Assembly (NCBI GenBank): GCA_008923315.1
Contig: WBSF01000003.1
Location: 159,791 to 223,790 of the forward strand
Length of the DNA: 64,000 bases
Direction of reading: 5' to 3'
Source: Betaproteobacteria bacterium SCN1
Lineage (GTDB): Bacteria; Pseudomonadota; Gammaproteobacteria; Burkholderiales; Thiobacillaceae
Part shown: positions 36,320 through 45,882 of the stretch, one piece after another
Layout of the letters: each line of letters opens with the position of its first letter
Position numbering within the stretch: the stretch's first letter is position 1
Made by a program: the position numbers and the translations under genes
The notes under the pieces: model-generated
Databases searched by the model: none
Told to the model about the DNA's origin: nothing
Seen by the model: the letters and a program-made list of their open reading frames with translations, nothing else

Positions 36320-37117
36320 ATGAATAAACTGTGGTCGCTGATTGGGATGCTGTGTGCGATGCTGCTGGCCGTGCCGGCCTGGAGTGCGGGCAACAATGAA
36401 TACCGCATGGGAACCGGCGATGTCGTGCGGGTCACCGTATACGGACAGCCCGATCTCACCACCGAGGCGCGCGTGGGCGAGAACGGCGCCATCACCTTTC
36501 CGCTGATCGGCGAGGTGAAACTCGCCGGCAACACGCCTGCGCAGGGCGAAGCCGACATCGCCAAACGCCTGACCAAGGGCGGGTTCATCATCGAACCCTT
36601 TGTCTCGCTGAACGTGGTGCAGTATCGGGGCCAGCAGATTTCGGTGCTCGGCCGCGTCAACCGGCCCGGCAAGTACAATCTCGAGCGCGCCAGCCGCGTC
36701 ACCGACGCTCTGGCACTGGCGGGCGGCATCATCGTGGATGGTGCGGATACCGTTACGCTGGTGCGCACGCAGGGCGGCAAGACCGAATACCGTGACATCG
36801 ACATTCCCGGGCTGTTCAAGCCGGGCGGCGAAACGGACAACGTCGAAGTGCGCGACGGCGACGTGCTCAGCGTCGCGCGCCAGCCCGTGTTCTACATCTA
36901 CGGCGAGGTGCAGCGCCCCGGTGCCTTCCGCCTGGAGCGGGACATGAGCGTGGCGCAGGCCCTGTCCCTGGGAGGGGGGCTGACGCCGCGCGGTACGCAA
37001 AAGGGCATTCGCATCCTGCGCCGTGACGCCCGGGGGGGCATGCAGGAGATCGAGGTCAGGCTGTCCGACCCGGTTCTGAAAGACGACGTGGTCTACGTCA
37101 AGGAAAGCCTGTTCTGA
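36320..37117 (+). CDS. epsE: polysaccharide export protein EpsE (Wza-like)
   Basis: This 265-residue periplasmic/outer-membrane export protein has a signal peptide (MNKLWSLIGMLCAMLLAVPA). The polysaccharide export domain is YRMGTGDVVRVTVYGQPDLT with ENGAITFPLIGEVKLAG. Two SLBB domains follow (ISVLGRVNRPGKYNLERAS and FYIYGEVQRPGAFRLERDMS). There is no lipobox, unlike Wza. It is followed 12 bases later by epsF. I chose ATG 36320, which has a ggagagtgga ribosome-binding site. Confidence 0.92.
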   Translation: MNKLWSLIGMLCAMLLAVPAWSAGNNEYRMGTGDVVRVTVYGQPDLTTEARVGENGAITFPLIGEVKLAGNTPAQGEADIAKRLTKGGFIIEPFVSLNVVQYRGQQISVLGRVNRPGKYNLERASRVTDALALAGGIIVDGADTVTLVRTQGGKTEYRDIDIPGLFKPGGETDNVEVRDGDVLSVARQPVFYIYGEVQRPGAFRLERDMSVAQALSLGGGLTPRGTQKGIRILRRDARGGMQEIEVRLSDPVLKDDVVYVKESLF

Positions 37118-37129
37118 GGATCGCCGATC

Positions 37130-38518
37130 ATGAATTTCACCCAGTTCCTGCTGATTCTGAATGCGCGCAAGTGGATCATCCTGGGCGTGCTCGCGCTGAC
37201 GGTGCTTGTCACTGTTGCCGTGAGCCTGCTGCTGCCCAAGGAATACACGGCCAGTGCAACCATCATCGTCGATTCCAAGAGCAAGGACCCCTTCACTGGC
37301 CAGCTTCTGCCGTCGCAGATGTTTCCGGGCTACATGGCCACCCAGGTCGACGTGATCCAGAGTACGAACGTGGCGCAGAAAGTGGTGCGCATGCTCAAGC
37401 TCGCCGACGCGCCGGGGACGCGCGAGCAGTTCCAGGATGCGACGGATGGCAAGGGCACCGTCGAACAGTGGCTGGCCGATGTGCTGCTGAAAAAGCTCGA
37501 TGTCGAGCCTTCGCGCGAATCCAGTGTCATCAATATTGCATTCACCGGCGCCGATCCGCGCTTTGCCGCCGCGATGGCCAATGCCTTTGCCAAGGCTTAC
37601 ATCGATACCAGTCTCGAACTGCGCCTTGCCCCTGCGCGGCAAACCGCCGAATGGTTCGACCAGCAGATCGCGCAGTTGCGCGCCAATCTCGATCAGGCGC
37701 AGCAGAAGCTCACGGCCTACCAGCGTGAAAAAGGCATCGTCGAATCGGAAGAGCGGCTCGATGTCGAGACCCGCCGCATGGCGGATCTGGCGGCGCAGGT
37801 CGTGGCGGCGCAGTCGGTCGCTTTCGATGCCGCGTCGCGCAACCGGGAAAGCGGGAATCTGCCCGAGGTGAACAACAGCCCGGTGGTGCAGAGCCTCAAG
37901 GTGCAGATCGCGCAGACGGAAGGCAAGCAGGCCGAGCTCGGCAAGCGGGTTGGCGTGAATCACCCCGACTACCGCCGCCTGCAGGCGGAACTGGATACCT
38001 ACAAATCGCAGTTGGCCACCGAGCTCGGTACCGCTACCCGCGGCGTGGGCGCGACGGCCGGTGCCGCGCGGCAGCGCGTGAACGATCTGTCGGGCGCATT
38101 CGAGCGCCAGAAGACCAAGGTTCTCGAACTGAAGAAACAGCGTGAAGAGGCCACGCTGCTCGCCCGCGATCTGGAGAACGCGCAACGCATTTACGATTCC
38201 GCCCTGCAGCGCTACGGCCAGAGCCGCATGGAAGCGCAGTCGACACAGACCGACCTGACTGTGCTGAACCCGGCGGTGCCGCCGCCCGAGCCGTCGAAGC
38301 CGCGCGTCATTCTCAATCTTCTGCTCTCGCTCTTCCTGGGCACGCTGCTGGGCGTGGGCGTCGGCTTTCTCGTCGAGTTGCTCGATCGCCGTGTGCGTTC
38401 CGGCCAGGACGTCGCCGAAGCGCTGGGCGTCCCGGTGCTGGCCGAAGTATCCACGCGCGGAAGTTGTCTCGACAGGCTGCGCCGCCTGTTCCGCCGCGAC
38501 CGCGCCGCGCTCGCCTGA
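37130..38518 (+). CDS. epsF: chain length determinant protein EpsF (Wzc/PCP type)
   Basis: This 462-residue polysaccharide co-polymerase starts MNFTQFLLILNARKWIILGV. Two membrane helices (IILGVLALTVLVTVAVSLLL and ILNLLLSLFLGTLLGVGVGF) flank a large periplasmic coiled coil (for example QIAQLRANLDQAQQKLTAYQ) with the Pro-rich PAVPPPEPSKPRVILNL motif before the second helix. It lacks the kinase domain, which is the separate EpsG. Confidence 0.92.
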   Translation: MNFTQFLLILNARKWIILGVLALTVLVTVAVSLLLPKEYTASATIIVDSKSKDPFTGQLLPSQMFPGYMATQVDVIQSTNVAQKVVRMLKLADAPGTREQFQDATDGKGTVEQWLADVLLKKLDVEPSRESSVINIAFTGADPRFAAAMANAFAKAYIDTSLELRLAPARQTAEWFDQQIAQLRANLDQAQQKLTAYQREKGIVESEERLDVETRRMADLAAQVVAAQSVAFDAASRNRESGNLPEVNNSPVVQSLKVQIAQTEGKQAELGKRVGVNHPDYRRLQAELDTYKSQLATELGTATRGVGATAGAARQRVNDLSGAFERQKTKVLELKKQREEATLLARDLENAQRIYDSALQRYGQSRMEAQSTQTDLTVLNPAVPPPEPSKPRVILNLLLSLFLGTLLGVGVGFLVELLDRRVRSGQDVAEALGVPVLAEVSTRGSCLDRLRRLFRRDRAALA

Positions 38519-38544
38519 CGAAGTCCATTGCACAGAGGTCAGCC

Positions 38545-39432
38545 ATGAATGCTCCCATTCCCTCCGCTTCCCAGGCCGGCATCGCCGAAACCGCCGCCGC
38601 CATCCGTGCCGAGGCGAACATCGGCAAGCTTCTGCAGGAGGCAGGCAAGCTCCAGCCGCACGATCTGGAACGCGTGCTCAAGTTGCAGCAGGACGAGAAC
38701 CTGCGCTTCGGCGAAGCCGCCCAGCGGCTCGGGCTGGTGACCGAAGCCGACATCCGGGAAGCCCTGTCGCAGCAGTTCGAATACCCCTACGTTCCGGTGG
38801 GCGAGCCCGGCTTCGGCCTTCGGCTTGCCGCCGCCTCTGCGCCCTATGGCAAGGAGGCCGAAGCGCTGCGCTCGGTGCGCGCCGAACTGCTGCTGCGCTG
38901 GTTCAAGGACGGACGCAAGACGCTCGCCGTCGGCAGCGCGCGCGCCGACGAGGGCGCCAGCCTGCTGGCCGCCAACCTTGCCGTGCTGTTTGCGCAGATG
39001 GGCCAGCGGGTCCTGCTGATCGATGCCGACATGCGCACCGCCCGGCAGCAGGATATTTTCACCCTGGACAATGGGATGGGGCTGTCCGACATCCTGGCCG
39101 GTCGCGTGCCTTCGGTGCAGGTGCGCACGGTCAAGCCGTTCCAGACGCTCAGTATCCTGCCGGCCGGCTCGCCGCCGCCCAATCCGGCCGAACTGCTGGC
39201 GCGCCCCGCGTTCGGCGCCTTGCTGGCCGGCCTGGAAAGCAGCTACGACGTCATCCTCGTCGATACCACGCCATCGCAGATCGCCGCCGACTTCCAGCTT
39301 GTCGCCGCGCGTGTCGGCGGCATGCTGATTGCCACCCGCCGCAACGTCGGCCGCCTGAGCCCGCTGGTCGAGCTGAAGGACAAGATCGTCATGACCGGTG
39401 CGCAAATCGTCGGCGCCGTGGTGCTGGACTGA
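38545..39432 (+). CDS. epsG: EpsG tyrosine-kinase-like protein with MshEN-like N terminus
   Basis: This 295-residue cytoplasmic partner of EpsF is a BY-kinase/ParA-like NTPase. Residues 25-48 (NIGKLLQEAGKL...VLKLQ), a five-residue spacer, and 54-77 (RFGEAAQRLGLVTEADIREA...QQ) repeat the RLGxx..G(L)..L..L..Q pattern of the c-di-GMP-binding MshEN domain. The kinase part follows, with a P-loop ADEGASLLAANLAVLF lacking the usual Lys, Walker A'-type LLIDADMRTARQQDIF and VILVDTTPSQIAAD. The loss of the P-loop Lys is common in EpsG. It is followed by xrtB. Confidence 0.88.
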   Translation: MNAPIPSASQAGIAETAAAIRAEANIGKLLQEAGKLQPHDLERVLKLQQDENLRFGEAAQRLGLVTEADIREALSQQFEYPYVPVGEPGFGLRLAAASAPYGKEAEALRSVRAELLLRWFKDGRKTLAVGSARADEGASLLAANLAVLFAQMGQRVLLIDADMRTARQQDIFTLDNGMGLSDILAGRVPSVQVRTVKPFQTLSILPAGSPPPNPAELLARPAFGALLAGLESSYDVILVDTTPSQIAADFQLVAARVGGMLIATRRNVGRLSPLVELKDKIVMTGAQIVGAVVLD

Positions 39433-39436
39433 ACGC

Positions 39437-40336
39437 ATGAACACCGGAACGCTGCCCGCAATGAAAAACCTGAGCGTCTGGTGGCCGATCGCGGCCGGCC
39501 TGCTGGTGCTCTACGTGCCGACCTACTGGATGCTGGCACACGGCCTCTGGAACTCGGAGGACTACGCGCACGGCCCGATCGTGCTCGCGGTCACGCTTTT
39601 CCTGATCTGGCAGCAGCGCCGGGTCTTTCTGGAAGCAGAGACCTTTGCGCCGACGCGCGGCCAGACGGTCACCGGCTGGGTGTTGCTGGTCGCGGGACTG
39701 CTTGCCTACGCACTCGGCCGCTCGCAGGACATCCTGCTGTTCGAGGTTGGCTCGCAGATTCCCGTCATTCTGGGCGCACTGCTCGTCACGCTGGGCATGC
39801 GCGCCGCGCGTGCGCTGTGGTTCGCACTGTTCTTCCTGCTGTTCATGGTTCCGCTGCCCGGTTTCGTAGTCGACGCCGCCACCGGCCCGCTCAAGCAGTA
39901 CATCTCCGTCATCGCCGAGCACGTGCTTTATGCTGCGGGCTATCCCATCGGACGCAGCGGCGTTGTGCTCACTGTGGGGGCGTATCAATTGCTGGTGGCG
40001 GATGCCTGCTCGGGCCTGCACTCCATGTTCAGCCTCTCGGCCATGGGCCTGCTCTACCTGTATCTGATGCAGCACACCAGTATTGCGCGCAACCTCATCA
40101 TCGTGGCCGCCATCATCCCCATTGCCTTCGCCGCCAATGTGGTACGCGTGATGGTGCTGATCCTCGTCACCTACCACCTGGGCGACGAGGCGGGGCAGGG
40201 CTTCCTGCACGGCTTCGCCGGCATCATGCTGTTCATCATCGGCCTGCTGTTCCTGTTCCTGCTGGACGGAATACTCGGCTTCTTCCTGCCCGACCGTCCG
40301 CTGACGAAAGCCGCCACCGCCGGGAGTAAGACATGA
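39437..40336 (+). CDS. xrtB: exosortase B
   Basis: This 299-residue integral membrane cysteine transpeptidase-like enzyme is predicted to process VPEP sorting signals. The catalytic Cys191 is in VADACSGLHSMFSL, Arg237 in AANVVRVMVL and His258 in FLHGFAGIMLF. About eight helices. The downstream epsI overlaps by ATGA. The PEP-CTERM protein at 30707 is a likely substrate. A downstream ATG at 39461 (MKNLSVWWP) is another possible start. Confidence 0.93.
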   Translation: MNTGTLPAMKNLSVWWPIAAGLLVLYVPTYWMLAHGLWNSEDYAHGPIVLAVTLFLIWQQRRVFLEAETFAPTRGQTVTGWVLLVAGLLAYALGRSQDILLFEVGSQIPVILGALLVTLGMRAARALWFALFFLLFMVPLPGFVVDAATGPLKQYISVIAEHVLYAAGYPIGRSGVVLTVGAYQLLVADACSGLHSMFSLSAMGLLYLYLMQHTSIARNLIIVAAIIPIAFAANVVRVMVLILVTYHLGDEAGQGFLHGFAGIMLFIIGLLFLFLLDGILGFFLPDRPLTKAATAGSKT

Positions 40337-41028
40337 AACTGCTCAGCTTCAAACACCTGATCGTCGGTTTTTGCATGTTCGCAGCCGCAGGGCTGGCACT
40401 GGCGCTCAAGCCGACGCAAAAAATCGCGGATGCCGGCCCCAGGATCGACCTGGAAACGCTTATCCCGGAAACCTTCGGCGACTGGAAGATCGACGCCACC
40501 ATCACTCCGCTCATCGCCAATCCCGAACAGGAAGCGATGATCAACAGGATCTACAGCCAGACGCTCACGCGCACCTACGTCAACGCGCGCGGCGAGCGCG
40601 TGATGCTGTCCATCGCCTATGGCGGCGACCAGAGCGATAACATGGCCGTACACAAACCCGAGGTCTGCTACCCGGCGCAGGGGTTCCAGATCCTCAAGAA
40701 TCCGGCCATCGGCAGTTTTTCCACGGACGAGGGCAGCATTCCGGTCAAGCGCCTGGTGGCCGGGCAGGGGCGGCGCATCGAGCCGATCACCTACTGGACC
40801 ACGGTGGGCGACACGGTCGAGGTCAGCGGCCTGAAATGGAAGCTGCAGCAGCTGAAATACGGCCTTACGGGCAAGATTCCCGACGGGTTGCTGTTTCGCG
40901 TGTCCAGTATCCAGGCCGACGAAACGGCGGCTTACCGCATCCAGGACGATTTCACGCGCGAGATGCTGCGGGCGATGAATCCCCAGGGGCGCGAACGCAT
41001 CGTCGGACGGCCCGTCGCCGGCAATTGA
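40333..41028 (+). CDS. epsI: exosortase-associated protein EpsI, type B
   Basis: This 231-residue protein has an N-terminal helix (IVGFCMFAAAGLALAL) and a periplasmic EpsI domain: IPETFGDWKIDATITPLIAN, LSIAYGGDQSDNMAVHKPEV and CYPAQGFQIL. EpsI is encoded beside, or fused to, exosortases of EPS loci and is thought to assist them. It overlaps xrtB by four bases and precedes gmd by 31. Confidence 0.9.
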   Translation: MKLLSFKHLIVGFCMFAAAGLALALKPTQKIADAGPRIDLETLIPETFGDWKIDATITPLIANPEQEAMINRIYSQTLTRTYVNARGERVMLSIAYGGDQSDNMAVHKPEVCYPAQGFQILKNPAIGSFSTDEGSIPVKRLVAGQGRRIEPITYWTTVGDTVEVSGLKWKLQQLKYGLTGKIPDGLLFRVSSIQADETAAYRIQDDFTREMLRAMNPQGRERIVGRPVAGN

Positions 41029-41059
41029 TTATCCATAACCCAATCCGATCGTTATCGAC

Positions 41060-42145
41060 ATGACCAAAAAAGCCCTCATCACCGGCGTCACCGGCCAGGA
41101 CGGCGCCTATCTCGCCGAATTCCTGCTGAGCAAAGGCTACGAAGTCCACGGTATCAAGCGCCGCACCTCGCTGTTCAACACCGACCGCATCGACCACCTC
41201 TACCAGGACCCGCACGAACAGGGCCGCCGCTTCATCCTGCACCACGGCGACCTCACCGATTCGTCCAGCCTCATCCGCATCATCCAGCAGGTGCAGCCCG
41301 ACGAAATCTACAACCTGGCCGCGCAGAGCCACGTGGCCGTCTCGTTCGAGGAACCCGAGTACACCGCCAACTCCGACGCCCTGGGTGCACTGCGCATCCT
41401 CGAAGCCATCCGCATCCTGGGCCTGGAAAAGAAAACCCGTTTCTATCAGGCCTCCACCAGCGAACTCTACGGTCTGGTGCAGGAAATCCCGCAGAAGGAA
41501 ACCACCCCGTTCTACCCGCGCAGTCCCTATGCCGTGGCCAAGCTCTACGCCTACTGGATCACCGTGAACTACCGCGAGGCCTATGGCATGTATGCCTGCA
41601 ACGGCATCCTGTTCAATCACGAATCGCCCATCCGCGGCGAAACCTTCGTCACCCGAAAAATCACCCGTGCGCTCGCGCGCATCAAGCTCGGTCTGCAGGA
41701 CTGCCTGTTCCTGGGCAACATGGACGCCAAGCGCGACTGGGGCCACGCCAGGGATTACGTCGAAATGCAGTGGCTGATGCTGCAGCAGGAAAAACCGGAA
41801 GACTTTGTCATTGCCACAGGCGTGCAGTACAGCGTGCGCGACTTCGTCAACGCCGCCGCCAGGGAACTGGGCATGAACATCCGCTGGGAAGGGAAGGGCG
41901 TGGACGAAAAAGGCTTCGACGCCAACGGCAAGTGCATCGTCGCCGTCGATCCGCGCTACTTCCGCCCCACCGAAGTCGAAACCCTGCTTGGCGACCCGGG
42001 CAAAGCCAAGGCCAGACTTGGCTGGACACCGAAGATCAGCTTCGACGAACTCGTCGCCGAAATGGTGCGCGAAGACCTGAAAGCCGCCGAGCGAGACGAG
42101 CTCGTGAAGAAACACGGCTACAAGGCCATGGACTACCACGAGTAA
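41060..42145 (+). CDS. gmd: GDP-mannose 4,6-dehydratase
   Basis: This 361-residue short-chain dehydrogenase/reductase makes GDP-4-keto-6-deoxymannose. The NADP-binding motif is [19 protein letters not shown], followed by [18 protein letters not shown]. The catalytic Tyr-Lys is in [15 protein letters not shown] and the Ser/Thr-Glu in [10 protein letters not shown]. It is followed four bases later by the GDP-fucose synthase gene; together they supply GDP-L-fucose. Confidence 0.96.
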   Translation: MTKKALITGVTGQDGAYLAEFLLSKGYEVHGIKRRTSLFNTDRIDHLYQDPHEQGRRFILHHGDLTDSSSLIRIIQQVQPDEIYNLAAQSHVAVSFEEPEYTANSDALGALRILEAIRILGLEKKTRFYQASTSELYGLVQEIPQKETTPFYPRSPYAVAKLYAYWITVNYREAYGMYACNGILFNHESPIRGETFVTRKITRALARIKLGLQDCLFLGNMDAKRDWGHARDYVEMQWLMLQQEKPEDFVIATGVQYSVRDFVNAAARELGMNIRWEGKGVDEKGFDANGKCIVAVDPRYFRPTEVETLLGDPGKAKARLGWTPKISFDELVAEMVREDLKAAERDELVKKHGYKAMDYHE

Positions 42146-42149
42146 ACCG

Positions 42150-43127
42150 ATGGACAGGAACGCCAGGATTTATGTTGCGGGCCATCGCGGCCTGGTGGGC
42201 TCCGCCCTCATGCGCACCCTGGAGGCCGGGGAGTATTCCAATTTCCTCGTCCGCACCCATGCGCAGCTCGATCTGACGAACCAGACGCAAGTCGAGGCTT
42301 TTTTCGGGCAGGAGAAACCCGACTACGTGTTTCTCGCCGCAGCCAGAGTCGGTGGCATCCATGCCAACGACACCTACCCCGCCGAATTCATCCGCGACAA
42401 CCTCGCCATCCAGACCAACGTCATTCACGCGGCCTACAAGAACGGCGTGAAGCGCCTGCTCTTTCTGGGGTCGAGCTGTATCTACCCCAGGCTGGCGCCG
42501 CAGCCGATGCGCGAAGAACATTTGCTCACCAGCGAGCTGGAGCCCACCAACCGGCCCTATGCCCTGGCCAAGATCGCCGGCATCGAAATGTGCTGGGCCT
42601 ACAACCGGCAGTACAAGACGCAGTATCTGGCCGTGATGCCCACCAACCTGTACGGCCCCGGCGACAACTACCACCCGGAAAACTCCCACGTCATCCCCGC
42701 GCTCATTCGTCGCTTTCACGAAGCCAAACTCGCGAATGCGCCGAGCGTAACCGTGTGGGGGACCGGCACCCCCAAACGCGAATTCCTCTACAGCGAGGAC
42801 ATGGCCGATGCCTGCGTGTATCTCATGAATCTGCCCGATGCGCAGTTCGTACCACTGCTGGGCCAGGACCGCCACGATGGCCTGGCGCCACTGGTGAACA
42901 TCGGCGTGGGGCATGACCTCAGCATTCGCGAACTGGCCGAAACCGTGGCGGCCACCGTGGGCTACACCGGCAGACTGGAATTCGATGCCAGCAAGCCCGA
43001 CGGCACGCCGCGCAAGCTGATGAACGTGGATCGTTTGAACGCCATGGGATGGACGGCCAGAACCGGCATGCGCGAGGGGCTGGCACGGGCGTATCGGGAT
43101 TTCATGGCTTTCCAGGAAAAACCGTGA
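42150..43127 (+). CDS. fcl: GDP-L-fucose synthase
   Basis: This 325-residue epimerase/reductase starts [20 protein letters not shown]. The nucleotide-binding motif [15 protein letters not shown] is at residues 12-26. The SDR family catalytic triad is in [18 protein letters not shown] and [31 protein letters not shown] is characteristic. It is the last gene with clear high-GC codon use before the AT-richer block. Confidence 0.95.
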   Translation: MDRNARIYVAGHRGLVGSALMRTLEAGEYSNFLVRTHAQLDLTNQTQVEAFFGQEKPDYVFLAAARVGGIHANDTYPAEFIRDNLAIQTNVIHAAYKNGVKRLLFLGSSCIYPRLAPQPMREEHLLTSELEPTNRPYALAKIAGIEMCWAYNRQYKTQYLAVMPTNLYGPGDNYHPENSHVIPALIRRFHEAKLANAPSVTVWGTGTPKREFLYSEDMADACVYLMNLPDAQFVPLLGQDRHDGLAPLVNIGVGHDLSIRELAETVAATVGYTGRLEFDASKPDGTPRKLMNVDRLNAMGWTARTGMREGLARAYRDFMAFQEKP

Positions 43128-43130
43128 CTC

Positions 43131-44471
43131 ATGGGAATGGTGCTGCACAGCATGTCGCTGGCGAGCCGCGCGGCTGCCCGTGTTGAAAACCGTGCCGGCA
43201 GAGGCGCGGGCGGCATGCTGACCCCGAAGCGCCTGAATCCGCTAGCCGCTGTTGCCGACCAGGCCTGGCTGAGCCTGCTGAATTTCGCCATTTCGCTGGC
43301 TTTCATCTGGGGTGCGAGCAAATCCGAATACGGCTACTACTTGTTGCTGGTAGCGCCGTTGATGCTGGCGCAGAGCATCCAGAACGCCATCGTCAATTCT
43401 CCGTTGGCGACATTTCTGCCGGCAGCCGACCGTCTGGCCAGGCCCGCATTGAAGCGGACCGCGGTTTCTCTGCATGTCTATCTCGCGTTTGCGGGGGCCG
43501 CCTTGGGCGGGCTTGGACTGTTTGCATATGCCTATTGGACGGATCTGAAAATCGAAGCCGTGTTGCTGACCGGATTCTCTCTGGCCGTTGTCGGAACAAT
43601 TGCGCGTGAGGCACAGCGATCTTTCGCCTACGTTCAGGGCCAGGGCATGCGCGCACTGGCAGGCGATCTTGTATACGGGATTGCGTTACTGGCCGGGATT
43701 GCCTGGGCGATTCTTGGCGATCGGCTGACAGCGGGCATCGTCCTGTTGATGACAGGTCTGGCCGGCATGTTGCCGCTTCTGACGAAATGGCCTGCGTTTC
43801 AGGGACTGCGAATTCATGCCGAATCCATGCGCCAGTTCTGGTCGTGTGGGCGCTGGGCCTTGCCCTCGGTCGTGGTTACCTGGGTCAATCTCAGCGCCTA
43901 TCCCTATTTCGCAGAACGCGCGCTGGGGCTGGCCGCAGTAGCGGACATCGGCGCTTCACGGCTGTTTCTCATGCCGGTCGGGCTGGCAATGACCGCCTGG
44001 TCCAACTGGTATCGTCCCCGAATCAGCGCGTGGCGGGCCGCGGGCGATGTTAATGCGATCAAGCGGCTCACCTATGTCAGCTTGCTGATTGGATGGGGAG
44101 GGCTGACGCTGGTGGCCATCTTCATCGGGTTGGCGTACGCCCAAATCGAACCATTGCTTGGGGCGCAATACACAGGGCTCCGGCCACTGGTTCTGATGTG
44201 GCTGCTTTTTTTCGCGCTTGGTCTGGCGCGCAATGTCTATATGGCTACGCTCATGACGGATGCGCACGGCTATCGCATCCTCCACCACATCACCTGGCTG
44301 GCCCTCGCGCTGTCGATTCCGGGGTTTGTCCTGTTGTCTGCAAATGGGGCCGTCTGGGTGGTCGGAGTACTTTGCGCGGTGGAGCTGATCCAGCTTCTCC
44401 TGATCCGGATCAAGGCCAAAGAATACTGGAGGAAAGCGGCTACGGCCGCTGACGCGTCATGTTCCAGCTGA
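43131..44471 (+). CDS. polysaccharide flippase (Wzx/MATE-like)
   Basis: This 446-residue membrane protein has about 12 hydrophobic segments, for example LLNFAISLAFIWGASKSEYG, LVYGIALLAGIAWAILG and ALSIPGFVLLSANGAVWVVG. The layout is that of a MOP-superfamily exporter that flips lipid-linked repeats. The start may be ATG 43131 or an internal ATG before MLTPKRLN. Its sequence shows weaker GC bias at third positions than gmd/fcl. It overlaps the polymerase gene by 13 bases. Confidence 0.75.
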   Translation: MGMVLHSMSLASRAAARVENRAGRGAGGMLTPKRLNPLAAVADQAWLSLLNFAISLAFIWGASKSEYGYYLLLVAPLMLAQSIQNAIVNSPLATFLPAADRLARPALKRTAVSLHVYLAFAGAALGGLGLFAYAYWTDLKIEAVLLTGFSLAVVGTIAREAQRSFAYVQGQGMRALAGDLVYGIALLAGIAWAILGDRLTAGIVLLMTGLAGMLPLLTKWPAFQGLRIHAESMRQFWSCGRWALPSVVVTWVNLSAYPYFAERALGLAAVADIGASRLFLMPVGLAMTAWSNWYRPRISAWRAAGDVNAIKRLTYVSLLIGWGGLTLVAIFIGLAYAQIEPLLGAQYTGLRPLVLMWLLFFALGLARNVYMATLMTDAHGYRILHHITWLALALSIPGFVLLSANGAVWVVGVLCAVELIQLLLIRIKAKEYWRKAATAADASCSS

Positions 44472-45796
44472 TTTATGCCTATGTGGCCGGTCTGGGACCA
44501 TATGTGGCTTTTGCGCTGGCGCTGGGGCTCGGGATTCCCTTTCTGCTGCTTGTTGCCAGACCAGCCCGCTGGCTGATCGCCTTTGCCGTTCTTTTTCTGT
44601 GTCTGGTGCCTTTTGGGGGGGGCGAGCTTGCCGGAACCTCAGAAGGCAGCCTGTTCCGCCAAATCGGCTGGGGGTCGGTATTCGTGCTGGCACTTTTTTA
44701 TGCCTTACAGGGGGATAAGCGCTTCACGATTCCATGGAGTTGGATCCCCGCGTCTTACTGGCTATTGCTGGCTTACGCACTGGTGTCGGTGGCATGGTCT
44801 GTATCGCCGCTGGTTTCCGCAAGGCGCGCGATCCAGCTTGTCGGTGTTTTGTTCATTGCACTGGCACTGGTACGGCAGTCGAGGTCCAGCAATCCATTCG
44901 AGACATTCGTATGGCCGGGGGTGCTCTATCTGTTATTGGGGATCGCCGCACTTGCAGTGCCCGGACTGTCGATTGATCCCGATGGCAACTACAAAGGCTT
45001 TACTTTCACCAAAAACACGTGGGGACAGTTTGCGCTGCTCATGTCGATGGTGTTTCTTTTTCATGCGCTCGACAAAAGAAAAGGCCGGCTTGCGTGGTGG
45101 TTTTTTGCCTTGGCTTCCATATCGCTTCTGGCCACGCGAAGCGCAACCAGTATCGTGATTTATGCAGTCGCTGTTCTCCTGATTCTCTATTGGGTCGCCA
45201 TGCGGCGCCACGGCAACAAACTTCTTCCCGCTACACTCGTGGCGCTTTTGGCAGGCATGGTGCTTCTGTTTGCCTATTTCTTGATCAAAGGCGATTTGCC
45301 TGTTGGCGCTGCCCTGGAAGCTGGCCTGGGGTCGGTTGGCAAAACAACCACGCTTACAGGCCGGACCGAGTTGTGGCGCTGGATGGGGTACGAGATTGCC
45401 AGACACCCCTGGCTGGGGACGGGATTTGGCGGATTCTGGATGGGGCTGGAAGGGCCTTCGTACAGTATCGTTCGCATGTTCAGCTGGCGTCCGGGGCAGG
45501 CACATAATGGCTATATCGATATCGTCAATGAACTCGGATATGTAGGCTTGGCACTGCTCCTGTTGGTGTTTTTGGCTCATCTGAAGAATATTTATTACAT
45601 CAACCGCATGGGTGATGGACTGACGGCCATTTTTCACTTGGCTATCCTGCTGGTTGTCCTCTTGCTCAATGTGTCGGAAACAAATTTCATGCGTACGACG
45701 CATTTGTGGTGGATTGTTTTTTCCACTTCCATCGTGGCGGCTCATGTGTCCATACGTTCAATCCGCTCGAATATTCCCTCGGGTGACAGGGGATGA
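44459..45796 (+). CDS. O-antigen ligase/polymerase-like (Wzy_C) protein
   Basis: This 445-residue membrane protein has about 11 helices and a large periplasmic loop with TLTGRTELWRWMGYEIARHP and GQAHNGYIDIVNELGYVGLA. These are the Wzy_C hallmarks of O-antigen ligases and EPS polymerases. In this context it is most likely the polymerase of the exopolysaccharide. AT-rich codons (TTT, AAT, ATT) stand out. It follows and overlaps the flippase gene. Confidence 0.82.
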   Translation: MFQLIYAYVAGLGPYVAFALALGLGIPFLLLVARPARWLIAFAVLFLCLVPFGGGELAGTSEGSLFRQIGWGSVFVLALFYALQGDKRFTIPWSWIPASYWLLLAYALVSVAWSVSPLVSARRAIQLVGVLFIALALVRQSRSSNPFETFVWPGVLYLLLGIAALAVPGLSIDPDGNYKGFTFTKNTWGQFALLMSMVFLFHALDKRKGRLAWWFFALASISLLATRSATSIVIYAVAVLLILYWVAMRRHGNKLLPATLVALLAGMVLLFAYFLIKGDLPVGAALEAGLGSVGKTTTLTGRTELWRWMGYEIARHPWLGTGFGGFWMGLEGPSYSIVRMFSWRPGQAHNGYIDIVNELGYVGLALLLLVFLAHLKNIYYINRMGDGLTAIFHLAILLVVLLLNVSETNFMRTTHLWWIVFSTSIVAAHVSIRSIRSNIPSGDRG

Positions 45797-45882
45797 GTCT
45801 GCTTCGGCCGGGAAAATCGGCTGATCATCCCGTGATCGATGAGCCGGCAATCATGGTAAGCGTCTGGCGTTGAAAGGTTCCG

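Noticed and set aside
35279..38533. A 1084-residue minus-strand open frame opposite epsL, epsE and epsF
   Set aside because: Antisense shadow of three well-supported plus-strand genes. No motif, no ribosome-binding site.
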